From Ruminococcus sp. (lineage in GTDB: Bacteria; Bacillota; Clostridia; Oscillospirales; Acutalibacteraceae), in NCBI GenBank assembly GCA_017458845.1, contig JAFSZY010000016.1:28212-92211 (forward strand): DNA of 64,000 nucleotides. Direction: 5' to 3'. Below are positions 27,872-37,116 of this stretch, piece after piece; the stretch's first letter is position 1; every line of letters begins with the position of its first letter. The position numbers and the translations under genes are program-made. The notes below the pieces were generated by a model. That model did not search any database. It was not told the DNA's origin and saw only the letters and a list, made by a program, of their open reading frames with translations.

Positions 27872-28946
27872 AAACTTCATAGTCGCAGTAATCACAGAAC
27901 ACTCTGTCGTTCTTTTTGTAGAAATTCTTGGGCAGATAGAACTGCTGCGGGTCGTTTGTAATACACTTGGGATTCGGGCACTTGTGCTGTTTGCTTTCAA
28001 TCGGGTCGGGAAGGTCAAACACAAACGCGCCTTCCTCTCTGAGCAGGAGCACAATCAGCGCCATTCTGCCGTACATTCCGTACTGCGCCTGTTTAAAGTA
28101 GCACGCTCTCGGGTCGTCGTCAACCTCAATCGCGATTTCGTCAACTCTCGGAAGCGGATGAAGAATTATCATATCCTCCTTGGCAAGGCTGAGCTTGTCC
28201 ATATCAAGCACAAACACGCCCTTCTGCTTTTCGTATTCTTCCTCTGTGGCGAATCGCTCGCGCTGAATACGAGTCATATAAAGCACGTCGAGGTCGGATA
28301 TTGCGTCCTTAAGGTTGTTGATTTCCGTATATTCGCAGCCCGATTTATTGAGGATATCCTTTATGTAATCGGGAACGGTTAATTCTTTTGTGGAAATTAA
28401 AACGAAGCTGTTGCCTTCAAAATGGCTCATTGTCTTAATCAGCGAGTGGACTGTTCTGCCGTTGAGCAAATCTCCGCACAGACCTATTTTAAGGTGGTCG
28501 AGCCTGCCTTTCTCAAAGCTGAGAGTCACAACGTCCGTGAGCGTCTGGGTGGGGTGGAAGTGACCGCCGTCACCGCAGTTAATCAGCGGAACATCACTGT
28601 AAAGCGAAGCCGCCTTTGCCGAACCCTCCGTCGGGTGGCGCATAGCGATAATGTCGGCGTAACCGCTCACAACCGCGATTGTGTCCTTCAGGTTTTCGCC
28701 TTTGGCGACGGAAGAGTTCATCGGGTTGTCAAAGCCGATAGTCTTGCCGCCGAGGCGCATCATAGCAGTCTGGAACGACATCTGTGTTCTTGTTGACGGC
28801 TCATAAAACAGCGTAGCCATAATCTTGCCGTCGCAGGCGTGCTTGTAGACGTCGGGACGCTGCTTAATAACGCCCGCGAGTCTTATAGTCTGCTCCAGCT
28901 CGTCTTTTGTCATATATTCGAGGTCAATCAAATTCTTGTGCTTCAT
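27870..28946 (-). CDS. pyrB: Aspartate carbamoyltransferase with fused PyrI-type zinc domain
   Basis: A 358-residue protein. Residues ~1-310 are a carbamoyltransferase: FYEPSTRTQMSFQTAM (carbamoyl-phosphate loop), RHPTEGSAKAA, DGGHFHPTQTLTDVV, and HPLPRVDEI (aspartate-binding loop). The final ~40 residues add CPNPKC and CDYC, the four-cysteine pattern of the zinc domain of the regulatory subunit PyrI, but without PyrI's allosteric domain. It catalyses the committed step of pyrimidine synthesis. The loop has STRTQ where STRTR is usual. The start 28946 has GAGGAAAT upstream; a longer frame exists without such a site. pyrE is far away at 47.1 kb. Confidence 0.9.
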   Translation of the reverse strand: MKHKNLIDLEYMTKDELEQTIRLAGVIKQRPDVYKHACDGKIMATLFYEPSTRTQMSFQTAMMRLGGKTIGFDNPMNSSVAKGENLKDTIAVVSGYADIIAMRHPTEGSAKAASLYSDVPLINCGDGGHFHPTQTLTDVVTLSFEKGRLDHLKIGLCGDLLNGRTVHSLIKTMSHFEGNSFVLISTKELTVPDYIKDILNKSGCEYTEINNLKDAISDLDVLYMTRIQRERFATEEEYEKQKGVFVLDMDKLSLAKEDMIILHPLPRVDEIAIEVDDDPRACYFKQAQYGMYGRMALIVLLLREEGAFVFDLPDPIESKQHKCPNPKCITNDPQQFYLPKNFYKKNDRVFCDYCDYEV

Positions 28947-29012
28947 ATTTCCTCGCCCTTCACAAATTTTTATCATTGTATCAAATTTTTATTATTATTG
29001 CAAGGGCAAAAA

Positions 29013-29063
29013 AGCCTTCCCTTGGGGGAAGGTGTCGCGCCGAAGGCGTGACGGAAGAGGGTC
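29013..29063. repeat. Partial mosaic element upstream of pyrB
   Basis: AGCCTTCCCTTGGGGGAAGG, then GTCGCGCCGAAGGCGTGACG and GAAGAGGGTC, the left part of the element family seen at 10499 and 20070. The right part is absent. Confidence 0.7.
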
Positions 29064-29096
29064 AATTATTAATAAAAAGAATCTTGCTTTGGTTGT

Positions 29097-29139
29097 AAAA
29101 TAGTAATAGGGAGTTCCAGAATGGTACTCCCTATTACTA
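29097..29139 (-). terminator. Terminator of the tRNA-Leu gene
   Basis: On the - strand, TAGTAATAGGGAGT and ACTCCCTATTACTA form a 14-base-pair stem followed by TTTT, directly after the CCA end of the tRNA. Confidence 0.85.
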
Positions 29140-29226
29140 TGGTGCCGGTGACCGGACTCGAACCGGTACGGTATCGCTACCGGCGGATTTTGAGTCCGCT
29201 ACGTCTGCCAATTCCATCACACCGGC
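29140..29226 (-). tRNA. tRNA-Leu (anticodon CAA)
   Basis: On the - strand the gene starts GCCGGTG and ends CACCGGC-A-CCA, giving a seven-base acceptor stem with encoded CCA. The anticodon stem GCGGA/TCCGC encloses CTCAAAA, with anticodon CAA (leucine, codon UUG). A long variable arm (CGGTAGCGATACCG) identifies a class II leucine tRNA, and GGTTCGAGTCC gives the T-loop. It is a single gene with its own promoter and terminator. Confidence 0.95.
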
Positions 29227-29239
29227 TTATTGCCCTGAT

Positions 29240-29268
29240 ATTATACAACAATTCCTATTAAAAATCAA
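29240..29268 (-). promoter_or_regulatory. Promoter of tRNA-Leu
   Basis: On the - strand: -35 TTGATT (29263-29268), a 17-base spacer, and -10 TATAAT (29240-29245), about 14 bases before the mature tRNA 5' end. Confidence 0.8.
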
Positions 29269-29362
29269 GTAATAATATTATTGTCAAATAATATAAAAAT
29301 TCAGGCATAATGCTATAAAATCTAAACAACCTTCCAAAGTTGCGTATTTTTCTATATTAGAA

Positions 29363-29390
29363 TTGTTTAACGCCTCTTTTTTTATATAAT
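29363..29390 (+). promoter_or_regulatory. Promoter of the purC-purF-purB-purA-guaA cluster
   Basis: -35 TTGTTT (29363-29368), a 16-base spacer, and -10 TATAAT (29385-29390). No purine riboswitch or PurR box was recognised between it and purC, so how the cluster responds to purines is not visible. Confidence 0.6.
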
Positions 29391-29429
29391 GTATGTGTAA
29401 AAATATTTATATTGCCATGGGAGGTAATT

Positions 29430-30137
29430 ATGCAGAAATTAGAGCAAATGTATGAGGGCAAAGCCAAGAAGGTTTTTGCCACAGATAACGAGGATTATTG
29501 CATTGTTTCCTACAAGGACGACGCCACAGCCTTCAACGGCGAAAAGAAAGGCACAATCGTGGGCAAGGGCGTTGTGAACAACCGTATGTCCAACTTTATG
29601 TTCAAGCTTCTTGAGGCTAAGGGTGTTCCCACTGATTTTGTTGAGGAGCTCAGCGACCGCGAGACCGTTCTCAAAAAGGTCGAGATTGTACCTCTCGAGG
29701 TAATTATCCGCAACAAGGCGGCGGGTTCTTTCTCCAAGCGTTTCGGCGTTCCCGAGGGTACTGAGCTTAAATGCCCCACACTCGAGTTCTGTCTCAAGGA
29801 TGACGACCTCGGCGACCCGATGATTAACGAAAGCCAGATTTACGCTATCGGTGCGGCTACAAAGGAAGAAATCGAGAAGATTTCCGAGTACGCCTATAAG
29901 GTGAACGACGTTATGGTTGAGTTCTTCAAGTCCGTCAACGTTGACCTTATCGACTTCAAGATTGAGTTCGGACGTTTCCACGGCGATATTCTCCTCGCTG
30001 ACGAGATTTCTCCCGATACCTGCCGTTTCTGGGATATGGATACCCAGGAGAAACTCGACAAAGACCGTTTCCGCCGTGATATGGGCGGTGTAGAGGACGC
30101 TTACGCTGAAATGATGAAGCGCGTAGGTCTCGCGTAA
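29430..30137 (+). CDS. purC: Phosphoribosylaminoimidazole-succinocarboxamide synthase
   Basis: A 235-residue SAICAR synthetase of normal size. [20 protein letters not shown] is the family N-terminus, with [20 protein letters not shown] in the middle and the signature [19 protein letters not shown] plus [12 protein letters not shown]. It joins aspartate to CAIR in purine synthesis. GGGAGG precedes ATG 29430; the frame is open further up to a TTG without such a site. It is the first gene of a purine cluster. Confidence 0.97.
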   Translation: MQKLEQMYEGKAKKVFATDNEDYCIVSYKDDATAFNGEKKGTIVGKGVVNNRMSNFMFKLLEAKGVPTDFVEELSDRETVLKKVEIVPLEVIIRNKAAGSFSKRFGVPEGTELKCPTLEFCLKDDDLGDPMINESQIYAIGAATKEEIEKISEYAYKVNDVMVEFFKSVNVDLIDFKIEFGRFHGDILLADEISPDTCRFWDMDTQEKLDKDRFRRDMGGVEDAYAEMMKRVGLA

Positions 30138-30212
30138 AACAGAAGTAAAGCGGGTTGCCAAGGCTCCCGCCTCAGATATTTTGATGTTAAAAGATTTTAA
30201 AAATAGGTTTAT

Positions 30213-31688
30213 ATGAATTATTCTTTTGATAACCTTCCAAAGGAAGGGCTCCACGAGGAATGTGGAGTTTTCGGTATATACAGCGACGGTTCAGTTAATC
30301 CTGCCTACGCGTGCTACAACGGGCTTCTTGCTCTCCAGCACCGCGGACAGGAGAGCTGCGGCATAGCCGTATCCGACCGCGGTGTTATGGACTACCACAA
30401 GGATATGGGCTTGGTTACCGAGGTTTTCAACAATTCTGTATTAGATTCTTTAAGCGGACAAATGGCGGTTTCCCATGTCCGTTACTCAACAGCAGGCGGC
30501 TCTGTGCTTGAAAACGCACAGCCGCTTGTTATGCGTTATGTAAAGGGTACTCTCGCTGTTGCTCACAACGGAAATCTGACTAACGCGGTCGAAATCCGCC
30601 GCAATCTTGAACAGCGCGGAGCTATCTTCCAGACCACTATCGACTCCGAGGTAATCTGTTACGTTATAGCCCGCGAAAGACTTAAATGCCGCTCGGCTGA
30701 GGAAGCTATTGTTCAGGCTGTCAAGAAGCTCGAGGGAGCCTATTCGCTACTCGTTATGAGCCCGACAAAGCTCATAGCGGCTCGCGACCCGCACGGCTTC
30801 AGACCGCTGTGTATGGGCAGGATTAACAACTCCTACGTTTTCTCAAGCGAGTCCGCAGCGCTCGACGCTTGCGGAGCCGAGTTTGTTCGTGATGTTGAAC
30901 CGGGCGAGATTATCGTCGTTGACAAAAACGGCGTCAGGAGTATTCTCCCCGAAAAGAAATGCAACAAGAGCCTTTGTGTGTTTGAATATATCTATTTTGC
31001 CCGCACCGACAGTCAAATCGACGGTCTCAGCGTTTACGAAACCCGCAAACAGGCTGGGCGAATATTAGCCCGTGAGTTCCCTGTTGAGGCTGATTTGGTC
31101 ATAGGAGTGCCCGAGTCGGGTATTGACGCCGCCATAGGCTACAGCGAACAGTCGGGTATTCCTTACGAAAAAGCGATAGTCAAGAACGGCTACATCGGCA
31201 GGACTTTTATTAAGCCCACTCAAAAGGACAGAATGAATTCCGTCAGGATTAAGCTTAACCCGATTTCAGACATCATCAAGGGCAAACGTGTTGTCGTTAT
31301 CGACGACAGTATCGTGCGCGGCACCACAATCGACCGAATCACCAATATGCTTAAGAGCGCGGGAGCCAAGGAAGTACATATGCGAATCAGCTCGCCGCCG
31401 TTCTTGTGGCCGTGCTATTACGGAACCGACATTCCGTCACGCGGAGAGCTTATAGCGGTCAATCACACGATTGATGAAATCTGCAAGCTCAGCGGAGCAG
31501 ACACTCTCGGATATCTCCCCGTAGAGTATCTCGACGAAATGCTCGGCGGAAAGTTTAAGGACTACTGCGACGCATGCTTCACGGGATATTATCCCGCGCC
31601 CGTTACCAAGCTCACCTTCAAGGGCAAGGAACGCGGCGGAATGAATTTTCAAAATAAACAAAACTGCGCCTCAAAGGAGGAAACATAA
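30213..31688 (+). CDS. purF: Amidophosphoribosyltransferase (canonical copy)
   Basis: A 491-residue PurF. A 16-residue propeptide precedes the N-terminal nucleophile Cys17 (EECGVFGIYSD). The glutaminase domain has QHRGQESCGIA and AHNGNLTNA. The phosphoribosyltransferase domain has the standard PRPP loop VIDDSIVRGTT (Asp364-Asp365) and the flexible loop IGRTFIKPTQ. The four iron-sulfur cysteines are in CVFEYIYFAR, WPCYYGTD and YCDACF. It makes phosphoribosylamine, the first step of purine synthesis. A second, altered copy is at 60359-61801. Confidence 0.96.
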   Translation: MNYSFDNLPKEGLHEECGVFGIYSDGSVNPAYACYNGLLALQHRGQESCGIAVSDRGVMDYHKDMGLVTEVFNNSVLDSLSGQMAVSHVRYSTAGGSVLENAQPLVMRYVKGTLAVAHNGNLTNAVEIRRNLEQRGAIFQTTIDSEVICYVIARERLKCRSAEEAIVQAVKKLEGAYSLLVMSPTKLIAARDPHGFRPLCMGRINNSYVFSSESAALDACGAEFVRDVEPGEIIVVDKNGVRSILPEKKCNKSLCVFEYIYFARTDSQIDGLSVYETRKQAGRILAREFPVEADLVIGVPESGIDAAIGYSEQSGIPYEKAIVKNGYIGRTFIKPTQKDRMNSVRIKLNPISDIIKGKRVVVIDDSIVRGTTIDRITNMLKSAGAKEVHMRISSPPFLWPCYYGTDIPSRGELIAVNHTIDEICKLSGADTLGYLPVEYLDEMLGGKFKDYCDACFTGYYPAPVTKLTFKGKERGGMNFQNKQNCASKEET

Positions 31689-33124
31689 TGAGTAAAAACG
31701 CTTACGAAAGCCCGTTATCTTCAAGATATTCGAGCAAAGAAATGAAATATATCTTTTCACCAGATAAGAAGTTCAGAACCTGGCGAAAGCTGTGGATCGC
31801 TCTCGCTGAGTCTGAGATGGAGCTCGGTCTGCCTATTACACAGGAGCAGATTGATGAGCTCAAAGCTAATCAGGACGACATCAACTATGAGGTTGCTCAG
31901 GAGCGTGAAAAGCTCGTGCGTCACGACGTTATGAGTCACGTTTACGCTTACGGTCAACAGTGTCCTAAAGCGAAGGGTATTATTCACCTCGGCGCGACCT
32001 CCTGCTATGTCGGCGACAACACCGACTTGATTATTATGCGCAAGGGCTTGGAGCTTGTGCGCAACAAGCTCATAACCGTTATCCGCAATCTTTCCAAGTT
32101 CGCGGATGAGTACAAGGCTCTGCCGACTCTGGCGTTTACCCATTTTCAGCCCGCTCAGCCCACAACAGTAGGCAAGCGCGCGACGCTCTGGATTCAGGAA
32201 TTGCTCCTCGATTTGGAGGATGTGGAATATATGCTCTCCAAGGCTAAGCTTCTCGGCTCTAAGGGTACAACAGGTACTCAGGCGAGTTTTTTGGAGCTCT
32301 TCGAGGGCGACCACGAAAAATGCAAGAAGATAGACAAGATGATTGCCGAAAAGATGGGCTTTGACGGCTGCTTTGCCGTTTCGGGACAGACATATTCGAG
32401 AAAGATTGACTCTCAGTACCTCAACGTTCTCGCGGGTATCGCTCAGTCTGCCGCTAAGTTCTCCAACGACATTCGCCTTTTGCAGCACCTCAAGGAAGTT
32501 GAGGAGCCGTTTGAGAAGAACCAAATCGGTTCGTCCGCTATGGCGTACAAGCGCAATCCTATGCGCAGCGAAAGAATCGGCTCGCTCAGCCGCTATGTTA
32601 TGGTTGACGTGCTCAACGGTTACTTCACAACCGCCACGCAGTGGTTCGAGCGCACGCTTGACGACAGCGCGAACAAGCGTCTCAGCGTTCCCGAGGCTTT
32701 CCTTGCGATTGACGGTATACTCAATCTTTACGCTAACGTAGCCGACGGACTTGTTGTGTATCCCAAGGTTATCGAGAGCAGACTCCGCAAGGAACTGCCC
32801 TTTATGGCGACCGAGAACATTATGATGGACGCCGTCAAAAACCGCGGCGCTGACCGTCAGGTTCTCCACGAGAAAATCCGTCAGTACTCTATGGAAGCCT
32901 CCAAGGTTATCAAGGAAGAGGGCGGAGAGAACGATCTTCTCGAGCGTATCGCGGCTGACGAAGCCTTCGGCGTAAGTCTAGACGAGCTTCAGGTTATCCT
33001 TGACCCCGGGAAATACACGGGCAGAGCCAAGGAACAGACCGCCGATTTCCTCAGTGAGCAGGTTAAGCCCATTCTCGAAAAATACAGCTCGCTAGAGGAC
33101 GAAAAACCTGAAATTAACGTATAA
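31688..33124 (+). CDS. purB: Adenylosuccinate lyase
   Basis: A 478-residue fumarase/aspartase-superfamily enzyme with HLGATSCYVGDNTDL and the signature SSAMAYKRNPMRSERI. The length and N-terminus (SPLSSRYSSKEMKYIFSPD) match the longer clostridial/eukaryote-like PurB group. It removes fumarate from SAICAR and from adenylosuccinate, so it serves both the main pathway and AMP formation. Its ATG shares one base with the purF stop, so the genes are translationally coupled. Confidence 0.96.
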   Translation: MSKNAYESPLSSRYSSKEMKYIFSPDKKFRTWRKLWIALAESEMELGLPITQEQIDELKANQDDINYEVAQEREKLVRHDVMSHVYAYGQQCPKAKGIIHLGATSCYVGDNTDLIIMRKGLELVRNKLITVIRNLSKFADEYKALPTLAFTHFQPAQPTTVGKRATLWIQELLLDLEDVEYMLSKAKLLGSKGTTGTQASFLELFEGDHEKCKKIDKMIAEKMGFDGCFAVSGQTYSRKIDSQYLNVLAGIAQSAAKFSNDIRLLQHLKEVEEPFEKNQIGSSAMAYKRNPMRSERIGSLSRYVMVDVLNGYFTTATQWFERTLDDSANKRLSVPEAFLAIDGILNLYANVADGLVVYPKVIESRLRKELPFMATENIMMDAVKNRGADRQVLHEKIRQYSMEASKVIKEEGGENDLLERIAADEAFGVSLDELQVILDPGKYTGRAKEQTADFLSEQVKPILEKYSSLEDEKPEINV

Positions 33125-33154
33125 TAAATTTATCATTCTGAGCTAACTTTCCCC

Positions 33155-33182
33155 GTCATTCTGAGCGTTAGCGAAGAATCTT
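33155..33182 (+). repeat. GTCATTCTGAG...GAAGAATCT dispersed repeat
   Basis: GTCATTCTGAGCGTTAGCGA followed by AGAATCTT in the purB-purA gap, with a partial copy (TCATTCTGAGC) at 33133-33143. The same family appears inverted at 13935-13965. Confidence 0.7.
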
Positions 33183-33199
33183 ATAAAAAGGAGAAAATT

Positions 33200-34477
33200 A
33201 TGGTTAAAGCTATAGTAGGCGCCAACTGGGGCGACGAGGGCAAGGGTAAAATCACCGACGTGCTCTCAAGCGGCAGCGATGTCGTAATCCGCTTTCAGGG
33301 AGGCGCTAACGCGGGACACACCATTATCAATAATTACGGAAAGTTCGCGCTTCATCAGCTGCCCTCAGGTGTATTCCATCAGAACATCACCAACATCATC
33401 GGCAACGGCGTAGCGTTCAGCGTTGAGAATTTTGTAAAAGAAATCAGGGAACTTGAAAACAGAGGCGTTCCAAAGCCCAACGTTCTAATTTCCGACAGAG
33501 CTCAGATTGTAATGCCTTATCACGTAGCTTTTGACTGCTATGAGGAAGAGCGTCTGGGCAAAAATTCCTTCGGTTCCACAAAGAGCGGTATAGCACCGTT
33601 TTATTCCGATAAATACAGCAAAATCGGCTTTCAGATTAACGAGCTTTACGACGACGTAGACACTCTCAAAGAAAAGATAGCCCATGCTGTTGAAATCAAA
33701 AACGCGACCTTAAAGAACCTTTATAACAAGGATGAAATTACCGTTGACGAGATTTTTGACAAGCTTATGGAGTACAGAGATGTTCTCGCTCCCTATGTGG
33801 GCGACAGCTTCCAGTTTGTCAGAAAAGCAATCTCCGAGGGCAAGAACATCCTGCTCGAAGGTCAGCTCGGTTCCTTAAAGGACACCGATTTCGGAATCTA
33901 TCCTATGGTTACGTCCTCAAACACTATCGCGGGTTACGGAGCTGTAGGCGCGGGCATACCTCCCTATGAGATTAAAGAGGTCATCACCGTCGTAAAAGCC
34001 TATTCAAGCGCGGTCGGCGCGGGCGAGTTCGTTTCCGAAATTTTCGGCGAAGAAGCTGACAAGCTCCGCAACTTCGGCGGAGACGGCGGCGAGTACGGCG
34101 CCACCACAGGCAGACCGAGACGTATGGGCTGGCTCGACTTGGTAGCGAGCCGCTACGGTTGTCAGGTTCAGGGAGCTACAAGCGTAGCCTTCACCGTTAT
34201 AGACGCTTTAGGTTATCTTGACGAAATTCCCGTCTGTGTAGCTTACGAGCTTGACGGCGAAATCATAGATTATTTCCCCAGCACAACAAAGCTCAAAAGA
34301 TGCAAGCCTGTGCTCAAAAAGCTCAAAGGCTGGAAGTGCGATGTTACAGGCATCAAGAATTATGAGGATTTACCCAAGGAGTGCCGCGATTATATCGAGT
34401 TTGCCGAGAAGGAAATCGGCGTACATATTGGTATTGTCAGCAACGGCCCCGCCAGAGAGGATATAATTTACAGATAA
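33200..34477 (+). CDS. purA: Adenylosuccinate synthetase
   Basis: A 425-residue PurA. The GTP-binding N-terminus IVGANWGDEGKGKITD and the IMP-binding QGGANAGHTI are clear, with STKSGIAPFYSDK, EGQLGSLKD and GATTGRPRRMGWLD further on. It joins IMP and aspartate to make adenylosuccinate. The family motif usually ending GQLGTxLD-x-DFGTYP reads EGQLGSLKDTDFGIYP, a small local variation. AAAAGGAG precedes the start. Confidence 0.96.
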   Translation: MVKAIVGANWGDEGKGKITDVLSSGSDVVIRFQGGANAGHTIINNYGKFALHQLPSGVFHQNITNIIGNGVAFSVENFVKEIRELENRGVPKPNVLISDRAQIVMPYHVAFDCYEEERLGKNSFGSTKSGIAPFYSDKYSKIGFQINELYDDVDTLKEKIAHAVEIKNATLKNLYNKDEITVDEIFDKLMEYRDVLAPYVGDSFQFVRKAISEGKNILLEGQLGSLKDTDFGIYPMVTSSNTIAGYGAVGAGIPPYEIKEVITVVKAYSSAVGAGEFVSEIFGEEADKLRNFGGDGGEYGATTGRPRRMGWLDLVASRYGCQVQGATSVAFTVIDALGYLDEIPVCVAYELDGEIIDYFPSTTKLKRCKPVLKKLKGWKCDVTGIKNYEDLPKECRDYIEFAEKEIGVHIGIVSNGPAREDIIYR

Positions 34478-34489
34478 TCGAGGTTTGTT

Positions 34490-36031
34490 ATGAACCAAGT
34501 TAAAGAAAAAATCCTGGTGCTTGACTTCGGCGGTCAGTACAATCAGCTTATCGCCCGTCGCGTGCGTGACTTCAACGTTTATGCCGAAATCAAGCCTTAT
34601 ACAGTTCCGATTGACGAGATAAAAGCTGAGAATTACAAGGGTATCATCTTCACGGGCGGTCCCAATTCTGTCTACGATATGAGTTCTCCGCATTATGACA
34701 AGGAGATTTTAACTCTCGGAATACCCGTTCTCGGAATTTGCTACGGCTGTCAGCTTATATGCTGGATGCGCGGCGGCAAGGTCGAAACCTCCGACACGCG
34801 CGAGTACGGCAAGATTGATATGACGGTCGACAAAAAGAGCAGTCTTTTATTCAGGGATATTCCCGATAGCGTCGTGTGGATGAGCCACACGGACAAAATC
34901 GTAAAAACTCCCGACGGCTTTGAAGTTACCGCTCACAGCGATAACTGTCCCATAGCCGCTATGGAAAACGTAAGCGAGAATATCTACGCCGTTCAGTTTC
35001 ATCCCGAGGTCACTCACTCAGAGTACGGCAATGAACTGTTAAAAAATTTCATATTCAACATCTGCAAGTGCGCGGGCGACTGGAAGATGGAAAGCTTTAT
35101 TGACAATACCGTCAACACTCTTCGCAAGCAGATAGGCGACAAAAAAGTCGTCTTAGGTCTTTCGGGCGGCGTCGATTCCTCAGTGGCAGCGGCTCTTTTG
35201 AGTAAGGCTGTAGGCAATCAGCTCACCTGCGTATTTGTTGACCAAGGGCTTATGCGCAAGGATGAGGGCGACTTTGTTGAAAACACTTTTACTTCGCTCT
35301 TTGATATGAAGTTTGTACGCGTAAACTGCGGCGAAGAGTTCATCAAAAAGCTCAAAGGTGTTACCGACCCCGAACAAAAGCGCAACATAATCGGCACAGA
35401 GTTTTACAACGTTTTCTGGAACAAAATCCGCGAGGAAGCAAACGGCGGATTTTTCGCTCAGGGTACAATCTATCCCGACTGTATCGAAAGCGGCAAGGGC
35501 GACGCCGATAAGATTAAAACCCATCACAACAAGGTAAAAATGCCCGACGACATCAAGTTTGACGATGTAATCGAACCTTTAAAAGACTTGTTCAAGGACG
35601 AGGTCCGCAGGGTAGGGGAGCTGCTCGGAATTCCCAAGGAGCTCGTATGGCGTCAGCCGTTCCCGGGTCCCGGGCTCGGCGTCCGTATAATCGGCGAAAT
35701 CACCGAGACTAAAATAAAAGTGCTCCAGGAAGCCGACGCGGTTCTGCGTGACGAAATCGCAAGGAGCGGACTTGATAAAAGCTTAAGCCAGTATTTTGTA
35801 GTCCTGCCCGACGTAAGAACTGTCGGCGTTATGGGCGATCACCGCACCTACGACCACCTGGTGGCTATCCGCGCCGTCACAACCGACGACTTTATGACAG
35901 CCGACTTTGCCCGCATTCCTTACGATGTTCTGGCTCGTGTGTCAAACCGCATCGTAAACGAGTGCCCCAACGTCAATCGAGTGGTTTACGACATTACCTC
36001 AAAACCCCCGGGTACTGTTGAATGGGAGTAA
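34490..36031 (+). CDS. guaA: GMP synthase (glutamine-hydrolysing), full length
   Basis: A 513-residue two-domain GuaA. The glutaminase domain (residues ~1-195) has the nucleophile Cys84 in GICYGCQL and the His/Glu pair in AVQFHPEVTHSEYG. The ATP pyrophosphatase domain has LGLSGGVDSSVAAALLS and RQPFPGPGLGVRIIGE, and the C-terminal dimerisation domain ends NRVVYDITSKPPGTVEWE. It converts XMP to GMP. Twelve bases separate it from purA. A second ATP-pyrophosphatase-only copy lies 1.1 kb downstream. Confidence 0.97.
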   Translation: MNQVKEKILVLDFGGQYNQLIARRVRDFNVYAEIKPYTVPIDEIKAENYKGIIFTGGPNSVYDMSSPHYDKEILTLGIPVLGICYGCQLICWMRGGKVETSDTREYGKIDMTVDKKSSLLFRDIPDSVVWMSHTDKIVKTPDGFEVTAHSDNCPIAAMENVSENIYAVQFHPEVTHSEYGNELLKNFIFNICKCAGDWKMESFIDNTVNTLRKQIGDKKVVLGLSGGVDSSVAAALLSKAVGNQLTCVFVDQGLMRKDEGDFVENTFTSLFDMKFVRVNCGEEFIKKLKGVTDPEQKRNIIGTEFYNVFWNKIREEANGGFFAQGTIYPDCIESGKGDADKIKTHHNKVKMPDDIKFDDVIEPLKDLFKDEVRRVGELLGIPKELVWRQPFPGPGLGVRIIGEITETKIKVLQEADAVLRDEIARSGLDKSLSQYFVVLPDVRTVGVMGDHRTYDHLVAIRAVTTDDFMTADFARIPYDVLARVSNRIVNECPNVNRVVYDITSKPPGTVEWE

Positions 36032-36036
36032 AAAAA

Positions 36037-36071
36037 CAGCCTCCATAGGTAGAAAACCTGTCAGGAGGCTG
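36037..36071. terminator. Bidirectional terminator after guaA
   Basis: CAGCCTCC and GGAGGCTG pair, with AGGT/ACCT inside, an A6 run to the left and GTTGTTT to the right. It separates guaA (+) from the convergent lipoprotein gene (-). Confidence 0.8.
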
Positions 36072-36076
36072 GTTGT

Positions 36077-37006
36077 TTATGTTATATTTAACCAATCGCA
36101 AATTGTCTCCGCGTCTTTGGCGGTGAGTCCGTGGAAATCATCGTCGCGCAAAACAAAGGTGCAGTCGGTAGTTTTTTTCAGTTTCTTATACAATTCTTCC
36201 GCCTGCTTATATGAAACCTGTTCGTCCTGCTTGCTGTGAATTATCAGCACGTGGATTTTGATTTCATCATACCAGTAAATCGCCGAACGTTTTTTGTATT
36301 CCGACGGCTTTTCCTTTGGCGTAAAGCCTATGGTATCTTTCAGGACTTCGCGCATATCCTCACGGCTTTCGTACGACTGGAACAAATCGCTTACAGCCGA
36401 AGCGGCGATAATCCTTTTTATCCTTTTGTCTTTTTTCGCCGCCATATACGTCATCATTCCGCCGCGTGAAACACCCGCGACGCAAAAATCATCCATATTT
36501 ATAAACTTAAAATCTTTTTGGCAAAAGTCAATCAGTTTGATTACGTCGTCAAGGTCTTTGCCGCCGAACTGGTCCTCGCCGTCAGAGCCGTCCGCGCCTC
36601 TGTACTGTGAACCGATTACGATATAGTCGCAAAAAGCGCAGATATTAGCGGTTGTATCATCTTCCATCTTGCCAAAATCCCGATTTCCACCGCGGTTATA
36701 CATTATGCATTTCGCGGGTTTCTGTGATTTGATTGATGTTATAGGAATGGAAATATATGCTTTGATTTTGTTTCCGTCCGACATATATGTAAATTTATAT
36801 GTAACGCATTTTTGCGCGAGCATACCGCTCAGACTGATTTTTTTGATGTCAAATATATCGTTGCTTTTGTAGCTTTCAAAATTATATATATCCTTTTTTG
36901 ACGACGGTTTTGATTGTGTTTTCGGCAAATTACAAGCAGTTAGGGAAAGGACAATCAAAATCGCCGCCAACAAAACCGCAAATGTGTTTTTAACTAACTT
37001 TTTCAT
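36077..37006 (-). CDS. Lipoprotein with alpha/beta hydrolase (prolyl-oligopeptidase-like) domain
   Basis: A 309-residue protein with a lipoprotein signal (hydrophobic stretch then LSLTAC, lipid-attached Cys25). The rest is an alpha/beta hydrolase of the prolyl oligopeptidase/acetyl xylan esterase type: nucleophile elbow GVSRGGMM, a likely Asp in HSKQDEQVSY and His in DFHGL. It should act outside the membrane as a peptidase or esterase; the substrate is unknown. The gene is more AT-rich than the purine genes around it and sits inverted between two GMP synthase genes, which suggests insertion. Confidence 0.82.
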   Translation of the reverse strand: MKKLVKNTFAVLLAAILIVLSLTACNLPKTQSKPSSKKDIYNFESYKSNDIFDIKKISLSGMLAQKCVTYKFTYMSDGNKIKAYISIPITSIKSQKPAKCIMYNRGGNRDFGKMEDDTTANICAFCDYIVIGSQYRGADGSDGEDQFGGKDLDDVIKLIDFCQKDFKFINMDDFCVAGVSRGGMMTYMAAKKDKRIKRIIAASAVSDLFQSYESREDMREVLKDTIGFTPKEKPSEYKKRSAIYWYDEIKIHVLIIHSKQDEQVSYKQAEELYKKLKKTTDCTFVLRDDDFHGLTAKDAETICDWLNIT

Positions 37007-37087
37007 AATTTCTCACTTTCGTTCGATTTTTTGCTCTGAAAGTTATAATATCACTATTTCAACATAAAAACAATAATGTAATTAAAC

Positions 37088-37116
37088 TTGATTTTACTAA
37101 GCAAATATTTTATAAT
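37088..37116 (+). promoter_or_regulatory. Promoter of the guaA2-phosphonate operon
   Basis: -35 TTGATT (37088-37093), a 17-base spacer, and -10 TATAAT (37111-37116), followed by AAGGAGG and ATG 37143. No other convincing promoter was seen before the terminator at 46551, so the unit may span seven genes. Confidence 0.75.

Noticed and set aside
29227..29429. Purine riboswitch before purC
   Set aside because: The 39 bases between the -10 box and purC are too short for the aptamer, and no aptamer-like core was seen.
29439..30254. Long - strand open frame opposite purC
   Set aside because: purC is a full-length recognised enzyme; the opposite frame matches nothing known and crosses into the purF start.
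31757..32869. Long open frame (370 codons) on the - strand opposite purB
   Set aside because: It is a shadow of codon bias in purB, has no ribosome binding site or recognisable family, and purB is clearly the gene.
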